A DNA stretch of 43,208 nucleotides from a virus, in IMG/VR virus record IMGVR_UViG_3300049435_000021, positions 1-43,208 of that record, one strand, 5' to 3'. The position numbers and the translations under genes were made by a program. Positions 17,227 to 24,162 of this stretch are shown here, piece after piece. The notes below the pieces were generated by a model. It saw only the letters and a program-made list of their open reading frames with translations, was not told the DNA's origin and made no database searches. The first letter of the stretch is position 1, and the number at the start of each line of letters is the position of its first letter.

Positions 17227-17686
17227 GGTACGGCAGCCGTTCGAGGGTGACGCTGGTGATGTTCACCGGAGTAGCGGCCGTGGGCGCTACAAACGCGAAG
17301 TTTGAAAGTCGTTGCAGCGCACCGCCGTAGGTGACGTTATGAAACCGTACGTGGTACACCAAGGGTTCACCGAAGTCTAGCCAAGCCGTATTAGCAACTA
17401 GCTCAACACCTTTGGGATCACCGACCGCGATTGTGGAGAGCACACCCTCCATGATTCTGCCGGTGATCGGTGCCAGTGATAGCTCTGTGTCGCCAAACGT
17501 AGCGTAATCCGGTACGTACAAAGTCAATCCGCCGAGTAACGCCTCACCGGCAGTGCCAGGGAAGAAATCGACGTACGCGCTCACGTCCTCCACGCGTGGT
17601 GTGATGACACCAGCATTTTGGGGCAACGGCTGCTCAACATCCTGCCAAGCGCCGTCGACACGAAAGTACGTAAGAGAGTTGGGCAT
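17216..17686 (-). CDS. Phage protein of unknown function, possibly a virion component
   Basis: The chosen start is ATG at 17686 (MPNSLTYFRVDGAWQDVEQPLP), giving 156 residues; the frame is open to 17749, but the earlier part is Cys-rich and less protein-like. The sequence is beta-rich, with ITPRVEDVSAYVDFFPGTAGEALLGGLTLYVPDY. I recall similar proteins in mycobacteriophages, where they are unnamed or called minor tail proteins. It is followed by the HNH gene with a short overlap. Function is not assigned. Confidence 0.7.
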   Translation of the reverse strand: MPNSLTYFRVDGAWQDVEQPLPQNAGVITPRVEDVSAYVDFFPGTAGEALLGGLTLYVPDYATFGDTELSLAPITGRIMEGVLSTIAVGDPKGVELVANTAWLDFGEPLVYHVRFHNVTYGGALQRLSNFAFVAPTAATPVNITSVTLERLPYRGP

Positions 17687-17767
17687 TGGGAATCCGATTC
17701 TGGGCAGCATGCATGGCTGACAATCGCATGATACAGAACTACGAAACATGCTGCAAACACAGTCTTT

Positions 17768-17926
17768 TCATGGCGTGTCGCCCTGTAGCTTATTTAGTGA
17801 AAATTGTTGTGGCACAACGTATGTTCCTGTTCCTAACCCGACTGAGTCATCTGACTCAGTTGGCCTGCCCTCATCAATGAGCGAATTGATACGCGCCACC
17901 AGGGCATCGAATTCGTCTCTGTTCAT
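17768..17926 (-). CDS. Small protein carrying both palindrome families
   Basis: This 52-residue protein starts at an ATGA overlap with the upstream DNA-binding gene (MNRDEFDALVARINSLIDEGRP). The first 23 residues form a likely helix. The rest is largely built from the two repeats: TESDDSV from family 1 (17841-17860) and YVVPQQF from family 2 (17806-17818). About half of its C-terminal part is therefore repeat sequence. Function is unknown. Confidence 0.65.
   Translation of the reverse strand: MNRDEFDALVARINSLIDEGRPTESDDSVGLGTGTYVVPQQFSLNKLQGDTP
17806..17818. repeat. Palindrome family 2, perfect copy GTTGTGGCACAAC
   Basis: It lies inside the 52-residue gene and is read as Val-Val-Pro-Gln, 22 bases from a family 1 copy. 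Confidence 0.85.
17841..17860. repeat. Palindrome family 1, copy 3
   Basis: ACTGAGTCATCTGACTCAGT inside the 52-residue gene, read as Thr-Glu-Ser-Asp-Asp-Ser. Confidence 0.9.
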
Positions 17927-18858
17927 GACGCCCGTTTCGGGCCAGGCTTGCGACCCGGTTTGAGCCTTGCTTCGCACACGTCGCTGTAGGTGAACATATC
18001 CACTGGTCTGCCCATCTCATCGTAACCAGTGTGGCGTGGCGCTAATCTGCCGTCCCGCAACAACTTTCCGAACGTGCTGTGCGGTATCCGATCATTGAGC
18101 CTGGTCTCCATCAGCCTGGTCAACTCGTCACGGGTGAACAGCATGTCCTGCACCGCATTTCGCAGACCATCACGCAACGCCTCCACGCTGTGCATGGTGT
18201 GACACCGAGGACACTGTACGCCGCTGGCGTTTTCTTCTGCGTAAAGCAGTGTGCCACAAGGGATTAACAGCTTGGGTACCAGTCCGTCGTCCAACTTTGG
18301 GTCGGGGATCATGGTTGGGCATGCGCCGCAACAGATGTCGTTGGGTCTGTTGATGATTCGCCATGCTGTGCGTGCACAGTCCAGCATCTCGGCATGTAAC
18401 CGGTGTGCGTCGGGGCAGTGGTGGCGTATCAGCACCACGTTGGCCGCAACATATCTCGCGCGCTTGACCTCTAAGCGCTCAAAATCCTTTGTTGGATGCC
18501 CTGTGTGCCAGAAACTGTTTTCGGCGCTGTGCGTGGCTCTTAGCCGGTCGCAAACAGCCTCCCAGCGTGCCAACACGGTACCTATCCGCGCCAGTAGCTC
18601 AGCGGCCTGCTTGTTGCCGAGCAACGCATAACCAGTAACAGTCCCACGAGCACTCAGTGAGCGTCCCAGTCTTGTCTGACCGTAAGCACTCTCACGCAGA
18701 CGTTTCACATACCAGGTGATACCGGGCTGCCCATCAACCTCTTTCGACCCGACGAGCAGATCATGGATCTCGGTTGCGCACCTACGGCAGATGTAGGCGT
18801 TGTTAGTGGCACGCCTACACACCTTGCACGTCTCAATTCGTTTGGAATGCTTTGGCAT
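17923..18858 (-). CDS. Zinc-ribbon and HTH DNA-binding protein
   Basis: A 311-residue basic protein has an N-terminal CKVCRRATNNAYICRRC zinc knuckle, a helical middle, a second Cys cluster (ICCGACP, then CG and CPRCH) and a C-terminal helix-turn-helix region (FTRDELTRLMETRLNDRIPHSTFGKLLRDGRLAPR) followed by a Lys/Arg/Pro tail. This layout is known from mycobacteriophages as a DNA-binding protein of unknown role. GGAG precedes ATG at 18858. The gene overlaps its upstream neighbour by 26 bases. It is a candidate binder of one of the palindromes. Confidence 0.8.
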   Translation of the reverse strand: MPKHSKRIETCKVCRRATNNAYICRRCATEIHDLLVGSKEVDGQPGITWYVKRLRESAYGQTRLGRSLSARGTVTGYALLGNKQAAELLARIGTVLARWEAVCDRLRATHSAENSFWHTGHPTKDFERLEVKRARYVAANVVLIRHHCPDAHRLHAEMLDCARTAWRIINRPNDICCGACPTMIPDPKLDDGLVPKLLIPCGTLLYAEENASGVQCPRCHTMHSVEALRDGLRNAVQDMLFTRDELTRLMETRLNDRIPHSTFGKLLRDGRLAPRHTGYDEMGRPVDMFTYSDVCEARLKPGRKPGPKRAS

Positions 18859-19057
18859 TCACGTGCTCCACTTCGAGGAATTCGTGCAGTTTGTGCCCAT
18901 CGTTCTCCGGCTTGGCTACGATAGCCGATACACCTTTGACCAACTCAGCTGTGCACTCAGCGCAGTAGTCGCGCACGTAATGTTTCTGTCCACCGAATTC
19001 CTTTGCGGTGCACTGATATACAGCTTGGTTGGGGCAGCTTGTGGACTCGCATTTCAT
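18833..19057 (-). CDS. Small zinc-knuckle protein
   Basis: This 74-residue protein begins MKCESTSCPNQAVYQCTAKEFGGQKHYVRDYCAECTAEL, with CxxxxxC and CxxC pairs that look like one zinc site. ATG at 19057 overlaps the previous stop as ATGA, so the longer frame from 19072 is not needed. The C-terminus is charged. Function is unknown. Confidence 0.68.
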   Translation of the reverse strand: MKCESTSCPNQAVYQCTAKEFGGQKHYVRDYCAECTAELVKGVSAIVAKPENDGHKLHEFLEVEHVNAKAFQTN

Positions 19058-19302
19058 TGCACTGCCCCCCACAACCTCGGCCCTTGCGTCGGCCCTAACG
19101 GCACTGGCCCACCTTCGGGCGGCAATGGTAATCCGTCGAGTCCCGCCACCAACTCAGGGTTGTTGACCGCGAATTGTGCTTGCTGCAAAGCGATTTCAGC
19201 CATACCCGTATAGGCGATCGTGGAGTTGAGATCATCCACTTTGTCAGCGTGAGCGAGCCATTGAACGCTCAAGTCCCACAAGCCTTTTGCTATCTCATTC
19301 AT
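19054..19302 (-). CDS. Hypothetical protein
   Basis: This 82-residue protein has a helical first half (MNEIAKGLWDLSVQWLAHADKVDD, then AEIALQQAQFAVNN) and a Pro/Gly-rich second half (GLPLPPEGGPVPLGPTQGP). It is coupled to both neighbours by ATGA overlaps in a run that begins with endonuclease VII. No family is recognised. Confidence 0.65.
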   Translation of the reverse strand: MNEIAKGLWDLSVQWLAHADKVDDLNSTIAYTGMAEIALQQAQFAVNNPELVAGLDGLPLPPEGGPVPLGPTQGPRLWGAVQ

Positions 19303-19763
19303 GCCCCTGTCTCCATTTCTGCTCTCATCTGTGCGAGCGCTCGTCGCGCCGGTGGATCATCGTGGACATCAGCGAGTCTACGCAGTGCGTCGGCGTCGAG
19401 GCGTCCCATTACTTCGTTGCAGTAGGCACATAGTAATGCCCGAATACAGTTGGGGCAGCCCATGTTTGGATCATGCCCGCATACCTCGGCAGCTTTCTTG
19501 TGATCATGGTCTACCGCCAGTCTGCGCCGTTGACCCTTGGCCTTGCGACATCCGTAGCAGACACCTCCTTGCCACTTGTAGAGGAATTCGTATATGGCAG
19601 TGGTGATCTGATAGACCTTTTCAATCCTCTTGCCGTGGGCGGCTTTTGAGCGTTTGCGTTTCTGCTCACGCCAATGCTCATCGCAGCGAGGGCCGGGGTT
19701 GTACGCGCGTCGATCAGTTATGCGTCCCACGGCGTTACAGTCGATGCACCTGGTTTGTCTCAT
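19299..19763 (-). CDS. Recombination endonuclease VII-like protein
   Basis: A 154-residue protein has the phage T4 endonuclease VII pattern: YKWQGGVCYGC, RLAVDHDHKKAAEVCGHDPNMGCPNCIRALLCAYCNEVMGRLDAD. The CxxC pairs hold zinc and the DHDH and Asn residues form the active site. The enzyme resolves branched DNA before packaging. Start at 19763 is chosen because GGGAGG lies seven bases upstream. The frame also reads through to 19868, but that part would be made of palindrome repeats. The gene opens a block of overlapping genes after a 296-base gap. Confidence 0.88.
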   Translation of the reverse strand: MRQTRCIDCNAVGRITDRRAYNPGPRCDEHWREQKRKRSKAAHGKRIEKVYQITTAIYEFLYKWQGGVCYGCRKAKGQRRRLAVDHDHKKAAEVCGHDPNMGCPNCIRALLCAYCNEVMGRLDADALRRLADVHDDPPARRALAQMRAEMETGA

Positions 19764-19782
19764 ACCGTAGCCTCCCGTTCTG

Positions 19783-19815
19783 ACTGAGTCATCTGACTGA
19801 GTCATCTGACTCAGT
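19783..19815. repeat. Palindrome family 1, copy 4 with a duplicated half
   Basis: ACTGAGTCATCTG is repeated twice in tandem and followed by ACTCAGT. The element is thus one palindrome with an extra 13-base half-unit. It lies 20 to 52 bases upstream of the endonuclease VII start, where it could act as an operator or leader hairpin. Confidence 0.9.
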
Positions 19816-19941
19816 TGCTCAATGTGGTTGACCGGATTAGCCGTGCCGCCACCCGTATAGCGCTTCACTGCAACCCCTTGTAATGCGTTGTCATTGGCAA
19901 ACTCCCGTGCCTAGTGGTACGCCTCGCGTGCGGGAATGTAG

Positions 19942-19968
19942 TTGTCTTACTTGTCTATGTTGTCCTAA
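19942..19968. repeat. Three 9-base direct repeats (TTGTC units)
   Basis: TTGTCTTAC, TTGTCTATG and TTGTCCTAA follow each other at 9-base spacing, with an inverted GGACAA at 20016-20021. They are in the gap between the helicase stop and endonuclease VII. Together with the palindrome copy downstream they suggest a control region. No clear promoter was identified. Confidence 0.6.
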
Positions 19969-20059
19969 TTGCAGGTCAAAGCAAAATCCAGTGTGTCCGT
20001 AAGGGTTACCTAAAAGGACAACTAGGACCGCTAGACTGGTAGTGACCACCATTGACCGC

Positions 20060-21580
20060 TCACCACTTCCTATACGTCTTAGCAAACTCAGGTAGCATCC
20101 AAACATGTTGGTTAGGCTTGTCTTTCACTGGCTGTGATCTGCTCACCACGCCAGCGCGAGCTTTCGCTCGGCTCAGCATCTTGTCGTTGTTGATGACACT
20201 CGCTGCTTTCGCATCTTTCTGCACTTGCCACACGGGCGCGGGTTGGTTCTCCATGAGGTAGTCGGTCAGCCACTCTGCCGTAAAGGCTATGCCCGTCAAC
20301 TCATCTCGCGACTCGTCTATGTCGGAGATGGAAATGGTTGTGGTGCCTTTGATTTCAAACTTAGGTAGCTCGAAAGGTACCCCGTCCTGGTCTTGGGTGT
20401 ACTGGATGGGCAGGAAGTATTCGAGCTTCAAACCTGTTGGGCCAGCACTGTTTTTAACCTGCTCCATTACGTGAGCACCATTCTCAAACGGTGCGAAGCC
20501 GAACACGCCGCGAGGTACCTCACCGAACGCACTCGACCCATTCATGGAGCCGAGGACATCGTTGACTGTGCCTTTGCGCAAGTGATGCACACACACCACA
20601 ATCCCGTTGATAGCTTGGGCAATTCGGGTGAACGGTGCGAGGTACTGTCGAACTTCGTTGTTTCGGTACACATCTGCCTTGCCGCCGAAGGTGGACATCA
20701 CGGGGTCGATGAACACAGCGCGCACGTCGTTTTGGAGCAGACCCGCAGTGAATTCTTGCTCATCCCGTATAGAAGCGAACACCGATTCGTTGCCTGCTTC
20801 GGTGAAGCGCGGCAACACAATTCGGCTCATATCTGCACCGGCCACCTGTAGGCTTGGCACCACTGTCGTGTCCTCTTGTTCCTCGATGGACACCATGGCG
20901 ACAGTCATGGGTGTTCCTTCCCATACGCCGGGCAACTGACCACGCGACAAGCGAGCAGCGAACCACCTTGACGCAGTTGACTTTCCGGCAGCAGGTTTAC
21001 CCGCGAACATGCACAGTGTGCCAAGTTGGATGCGACCCACATTGTCGTGTTCCCAAACCCATTGCGGTACACGGGTTCTGATTGACGACGCACGCACCCA
21101 CGTGATTGTGCGGTCACCGCTGTCAGCGTCTTGTGGCGCAGCCAACCTGGGACGCTTCGCTACCTCTGCCGGGATACGTTGGGCGGCAACCTTTTCCATG
21201 TCGCGAGGGCCGGAGCGGATACCCTTAGTGATGCCGCTTGTGTCGTCGTCGCGGAGCAGCTTACTAACCTCATACTCGGGTAATCCGCTACGGCGGGCGG
21301 CGTTGCCGATCTCAAGGCGCACCGTCTGCTCATCCAATTCACCCGCTGCTATCAACTGGCCGAGGTTGAACAGCTCTTTGTTCGTGGTGTTGTTGCGCTT
21401 GGTGGCTGTTTCGATTGCCTCACAGGCCTTTCGGAGTGCTCCTTGGGCATAACCACCCTTGGCAACGCTGTTTGTGGCTGAGCGTGACGCTGAGCGCCGC
21501 TGCGGGGGGTCTGTGGCGCGCTTGCGTGCAGCTTTTATTGCGTCGTCTCGTTTGATGCCGTCGATGAAGTCGTCAGTCAT
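20060..21580 (-). CDS. RecA-fold replicative helicase/ATPase (RepA-like)
   Basis: This protein of about 506 residues has an N-terminal segment (GALRKACEAIETATKRNNTTNKELFNLGQLIAAGELDE) often found in phage and plasmid primase-helicases. Its RecA-like ATPase domain has Walker A GKPAAGKST near residue 195 and Walker B AVFIDPV, then VVCVHHLRKG. It probably unwinds DNA together with the primase-polymerase encoded upstream. ATG at 21580 overlaps the previous stop (TTATGAC). The C-terminus (DKPNQHVWMLPEF) resembles the winged-helix end of AAA_25 proteins. Confidence 0.85.
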   Translation of the reverse strand: MTDDFIDGIKRDDAIKAARKRATDPPQRRSASRSATNSVAKGGYAQGALRKACEAIETATKRNNTTNKELFNLGQLIAAGELDEQTVRLEIGNAARRSGLPEYEVSKLLRDDDTSGITKGIRSGPRDMEKVAAQRIPAEVAKRPRLAAPQDADSGDRTITWVRASSIRTRVPQWVWEHDNVGRIQLGTLCMFAGKPAAGKSTASRWFAARLSRGQLPGVWEGTPMTVAMVSIEEQEDTTVVPSLQVAGADMSRIVLPRFTEAGNESVFASIRDEQEFTAGLLQNDVRAVFIDPVMSTFGGKADVYRNNEVRQYLAPFTRIAQAINGIVVCVHHLRKGTVNDVLGSMNGSSAFGEVPRGVFGFAPFENGAHVMEQVKNSAGPTGLKLEYFLPIQYTQDQDGVPFELPKFEIKGTTTISISDIDESRDELTGIAFTAEWLTDYLMENQPAPVWQVQKDAKAASVINNDKMLSRAKARAGVVSRSQPVKDKPNQHVWMLPEFAKTYRKW

Positions 21581-21744
21581 AACAGACCCACCTGTACGCA
21601 GCAGCATATGCTTTCGATGAAGCTACGCACGATACCTGTTGGTGGCATAGTGAATCCGACGTCGTCGCGTATCGTCACCGTGTTGTACTCACCGCACATG
21701 TGACCGCTGTGCGAATCATGGTGGCAGCGTTGACATTCAATCAT
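21577..21744 (-). CDS. Small Cys/His-rich protein
   Basis: A 55-residue protein begins MIECQRCHHDSHSGHMCGEYNTVTIRD. The CxxC, His and Cys spacing suggests one zinc site. A conserved-looking end has ESICCCVQVGLL. The start at 21744 overlaps the preceding stop by eight bases. It is coupled to the helicase gene. Function is unknown. Confidence 0.6.
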   Translation of the reverse strand: MIECQRCHHDSHSGHMCGEYNTVTIRDDVGFTMPPTGIVRSFIESICCCVQVGLL

Positions 21745-21901
21745 GTTCACCCGTCCGTACACCACCACGATCCATCCACGCATATAGATTCGCGAATCCC
21801 ATTGCACTGGCCCAACTTTGAGACCCGTAGTGCGTAAACTCGCGGTCATCACTGAGTACCTGCCACAGTTCATCCTCTTTGTGTACGCGCCACCTACGCA
21901 T
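21737..21901 (-). CDS. Small aromatic protein
   Basis: This 54-residue protein runs MRRWRVHKEDELWQVLSDDREFTHYG and ends WASAMGFANLYAWMDRGGVRTGEHD. It reads like a short folded domain and resembles unnamed proteins of mycobacteriophages. The ATG at 21901 overlaps the upstream stop (ATGCGTAG). It has no membrane segment or metal site. Function is unknown. Confidence 0.6.
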   Translation of the reverse strand: MRRWRVHKEDELWQVLSDDREFTHYGSQSWASAMGFANLYAWMDRGGVRTGEHD

Positions 21902-22190
21902 GGTCACCGTCCATGTTGATCGGCGCGGCCACATCGAACATTGGAACGTCAATGGACATATCACCGTCGTAATGAAACCGTGCCACAGGTGGCGGCAGCT
22001 TGGCTTGCTCATTGCACTTGATCGAGTCCTGCATGAGTACGTTCTTACGCGGATTACGTTCCCATTCAACAGGTTTGCGGTTAGTGCGTAACGCCTTGTC
22101 GAGTATCGTGCAGGCTCCGTTGCGCCAGCAGCGGTGACAATGGTGCTCGATCCAAATGTCTTGGTGCGTCTGGTTTTTGAACAGAGTCAC
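21894..22190 (-). CDS. Zinc-knuckle protein
   Basis: A 98-residue protein starts at GTG 22190, overlapping the previous stop as GTGA. The segment EHHCHRCWRNGACTILDKAL suggests a zinc site, followed by RTNRKPVEWERNPRKNVLMQDSIKCNEQ, a motif I recognise from early genes of many actinophages. The C-terminus is acidic and Pro-rich. The longer frame to 22235 lacks support. Function is unknown. Confidence 0.65.
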   Translation of the reverse strand: MTLFKNQTHQDIWIEHHCHRCWRNGACTILDKALRTNRKPVEWERNPRKNVLMQDSIKCNEQAKLPPPVARFHYDGDMSIDVPMFDVAAPINMDGDHA

Positions 22191-22588
22191 GGTCGCCTGC
22201 TCAGCATGATCGCTCTGAAAGCTTGTGCCTGCCAAGGCTCTAACGCCTGACCCTGTTCTTCCATCCAGTCGATGGCGCGTTCCACCAGTTCCTCGGGTGA
22301 GGCGGCAGGTCGAACGTTTGCAGGGATACCGGCAGGCGGGCCGGATATGGTGCCAACAAAAGGCATGTTTTGCAGTAACGGTACGGCTTCACCTGGTTCG
22401 TAGACTGGCTTAAGTTGTTGCAGCGCATTGTTTTCCGTTGCTTCGTTGGCGTGTGCCCATAGGATTTTCACGCACGGCTGTTTAACATAGGTCGGCGAGT
22501 GGCAAACCACGCAGGACCGGGTACACGCGGGCCCGCACGTGCACAGCGTGTAGGCGGTTGATAGTTCTTTGATGTCGGGATAGCTCAC
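22187..22588 (-). CDS. Cys-rich hypothetical protein
   Basis: This 133-residue protein has an N-terminal Cys cluster (LCTCGPACTRSCVVC), a Pro-rich linker and a C-terminal helical part (PEELVERAIDWMEEQGQALEPWQAQAFRAIM). The last part resembles a short helical hairpin found in other phage early proteins. It is coupled by overlap to both neighbours in the replication operon. Function is unknown. Confidence 0.65.
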   Translation of the reverse strand: MSYPDIKELSTAYTLCTCGPACTRSCVVCHSPTYVKQPCVKILWAHANEATENNALQQLKPVYEPGEAVPLLQNMPFVGTISGPPAGIPANVRPAASPEELVERAIDWMEEQGQALEPWQAQAFRAIMLSRRP

Positions 22589-22746
22589 GATTGCACCTTC
22601 GTCCTGAATTCGATTCGTACGCCGTCGATTTCGCCGTTCAACAGTTGTGCTAGTCGTATCAGTACCGCTTGCCCGACCTGCTGCTGTTTCTCCACTGTCA
22701 TGTTGAGCCCTGTTACTGTCATGGTCGTCGGTTCTTTACGTGTCAT
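22585..22746 (-). CDS. Small hypothetical protein
   Basis: This 53-residue protein runs MTRKEPTTMTVTGLNMTVEKQQQVGQAVLIRLAQLLNGEIDG and ends VRIEFRTKVQS. A strong AAAGGA site with seven-base spacing supports ATG at 22746 over the longer frame. It is likely a mixed alpha/beta domain. No family is recognised. Confidence 0.62.
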   Translation of the reverse strand: MTRKEPTTMTVTGLNMTVEKQQQVGQAVLIRLAQLLNGEIDGVRIEFRTKVQS

Positions 22747-22873
22747 TGGTGTTCCTTTCGTAATCTGTTCTGTCGTAAAGCTTTTCGAGCGGCACGGTTT
22801 CCTCGCCCGCATCCATGGCTATGGCACGGGATTTCGCGCCAGCGGTCGCGGCCTGGTCACTCTGGCTGCACAA
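22736..22873 (-). CDS. Possible small protein with TTG start
   Basis: The frame ends KLYDRTDYERNTNDT and overlaps the next start by 11 bases. GAGGAGGG sits five bases before a TTG at 22873, giving 45 residues; an ATG further down would give 26. Without it there would be a 110-base hole in an otherwise gap-free operon, which is the main support. The product would be soluble and acidic. Confidence 0.42.
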   Translation of the reverse strand: MCSQSDQAATAGAKSRAIAMDAGEETVPLEKLYDRTDYERNTNDT

Positions 22874-23081
22874 CGTAACCCTCCTCGTCACCGCCCACCT
22901 GATAGATGAGCAACCGCAGAATCCCCTGTAGCGCAACAGCTATCGCATAGTCAGCGGCACGCGGCCCGTACATTCCTGCCAGGTGTTCGCGTGAGATACG
23001 GTAGTATTCACGGGCAGCATCCAATGCCATCCGTCGCGGCCTCGTCGGGTCGTTAGGGTCGGACGGTGCGGCGTGCGTCAT
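22857..23081 (-). CDS. Hypothetical protein
   Basis: This 74-residue protein starts MTHAAPSDPNDPTRPRR and continues into an amphipathic helical region (ALDAAREYYRISREHLAGMYGPRAADYAIAVALQGILRLLIYQV). ATG at 23081 overlaps the upstream stop as ATGA. The second half could form a helical bundle or touch the membrane. No family is recognised. Confidence 0.62.
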   Translation of the reverse strand: MTHAAPSDPNDPTRPRRMALDAAREYYRISREHLAGMYGPRAADYAIAVALQGILRLLIYQVGGDEEGYVVQPE

Positions 23082-23239
23082 GATCTCGCCGCCTGCTCCC
23101 AATGCATGGCCTCTTCGAGTTTCGTTAGCACCAAAGCTTTTTCGCGTTCATGCCCGTCTGGTATGCGGTTGGCTACGGTCATGGCGCACTCGTACCACCA
23201 GTCGTCACCGAAACGCTTCTGTATGAAACCCTTTTCACT
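23078..23239 (-). CDS. Possible Acb2/Tad1-hairpin-like small protein
   Basis: A 53-residue frame from GTG at 23239 ends with ECAMTVANRIPDGHEREK and ALVLTKLEEAMHWEQAARS. That ending resembles the helical hairpin of Acb2 and Tad1, phage proteins that soak up cyclic nucleotide signals used by CBASS and Thoeris defence; related proteins often end LTKLEEAMMWANAAIAR. The gene lies between the PrimPol and an ATGA-coupled neighbour. The start lacks a strong ribosome site. The assignment rests on motif memory only. Confidence 0.5.
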   Translation of the reverse strand, partial: SEKGFIQKRFGDDWWYECAMTVANRIPDGHEREKALVLTKLEEAMHWEQAARS

Positions 23240-23244
23240 TGGTG

Positions 23245-24006
23245 TCATTTCAGTAACTCTCCTTTGATGATTGGGCTAGGTTCCACTAGCCACGTGTAGC
23301 TGCGTCCTGGTGCACGCAGCAGCGACGGCGGCGCAACCACGTAGCCGCCGAGTCCCCGGTAGTCGATGCCCGGTCGTATGCCTGCGTAATTCCTTTTGCC
23401 CGTTGGTTTTACGTATAGGTGTGTGCCGCCTGACGCGGTGACGGCTACGGCGTGGCATTCCGGTACCTTGTGTGCGTCGAGTAGCTCCATGAATGAGTGC
23501 ACCCCGTCGTGGCATGGGTTGCCGTCGGAATCCTTTGTGTCGACGTCGATCACGTCGAACATGTGCCCGGTGGCTAGCCCTATGTTGTGTTCGGGATGTC
23601 TGTCCCACCATTTCTCGATGCGTTTGCGGTCTGTTGTTGCGTCTTTGAATCCTTTGCCGCCTTTGGCTTTCGGGATGGCTGGTGCCTTGGAGTGTTTGGC
23701 GAGTGGGAACACGGGCCAGCCGTTGCTTGCGTATTCGTATGCGGCGGCACCTAATTCGATGTTGCGCATAGACTCCATCAGTTCCTCGGTTTCGGCTGCC
23801 CGGTCTGAGTCACCTGACTCAGTCTCGCTGACCCATAGGTCGCCGAGGGATTCCAGCTGCGTCTGTACCGTAGCGCACGTTGGGTGTGAATGCTGTTCCG
23901 CCGTAATAACTTTCATCAGCGACCCGCAGTCACGACACGTCGAGTACACATCGACCAGCCCGTCGAGGAACAGGGGCGGGTTACGCGGGTCATAGATGAC
24001 TGTCAT
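23245..24006 (-). CDS. Primase-polymerase (PrimPol)
   Basis: This 253-residue protein carries a bifunctional primase/polymerase core. Catalytic acids lie in FDVIDVDTKD (Asp 154 and 156), followed by TASGGTHLYV (His 196) and GIDYRGLGGYVVAPPS (Asp 215). The N-terminus has a possible zinc site (STCRDCG, later HSHPTC) and a TESGDS repeat copy in the linker. It should prime, and perhaps copy, phage DNA with the RecA-fold helicase. ATG at 24006 follows GGTGGGA. The frame is open to a GTG at 24162, but that extension would read through a long palindrome. Confidence 0.85.
   Translation of the reverse strand: MTVIYDPRNPPLFLDGLVDVYSTCRDCGSLMKVITAEQHSHPTCATVQTQLESLGDLWVSETESGDSDRAAETEELMESMRNIELGAAAYEYASNGWPVFPLAKHSKAPAIPKAKGGKGFKDATTDRKRIEKWWDRHPEHNIGLATGHMFDVIDVDTKDSDGNPCHDGVHSFMELLDAHKVPECHAVAVTASGGTHLYVKPTGKRNYAGIRPGIDYRGLGGYVVAPPSLLRAPGRSYTWLVEPSPIIKGELLK
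23804..23823. repeat. Palindrome family 1, copy 5 (in PrimPol)
   Basis: TCTGAGTCACCTGACTCAGT, read as Thr-Glu-Ser-Gly-Asp-Ser in the linker before the catalytic domain. Confidence 0.88.
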
Positions 24007-24052
24007 GTTCCCACCCATTACTCGTTGCGCGAATTCCCTTGTGTCCCCACAT

Positions 24053-24081
24053 GATTCCACATGTGCAGCACATGTGGAATC
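24053..24081. repeat. 29-base perfect palindrome upstream of PrimPol
   Basis: GATTCCACATGTGC (24053-24066) and GCACATGTGGAATC (24068-24081) flank a single A. A further CACATG copy lies just outside at 24048-24053. It sits 47 bases before the PrimPol ATG in a 156-base gap, a good place for an operator or an origin. It is unrelated to the two dispersed palindrome families. Confidence 0.8.
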
Positions 24082-24162
24082 CGGCACTGTGGTCGTCGTA
24101 GTCAGCGCAATCGTGCGTGTGCGTACCGTTCTGCTCGCGGAATGTGGCGCTACAGTTCCCAC

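Noticed and set aside
24007-24162. N-terminal extension of PrimPol to a GTG at 24162
   Set aside because: It would translate through a 29-base perfect palindrome, has poor codon quality and lacks a good ribosome site. ATG at 24006 has one.
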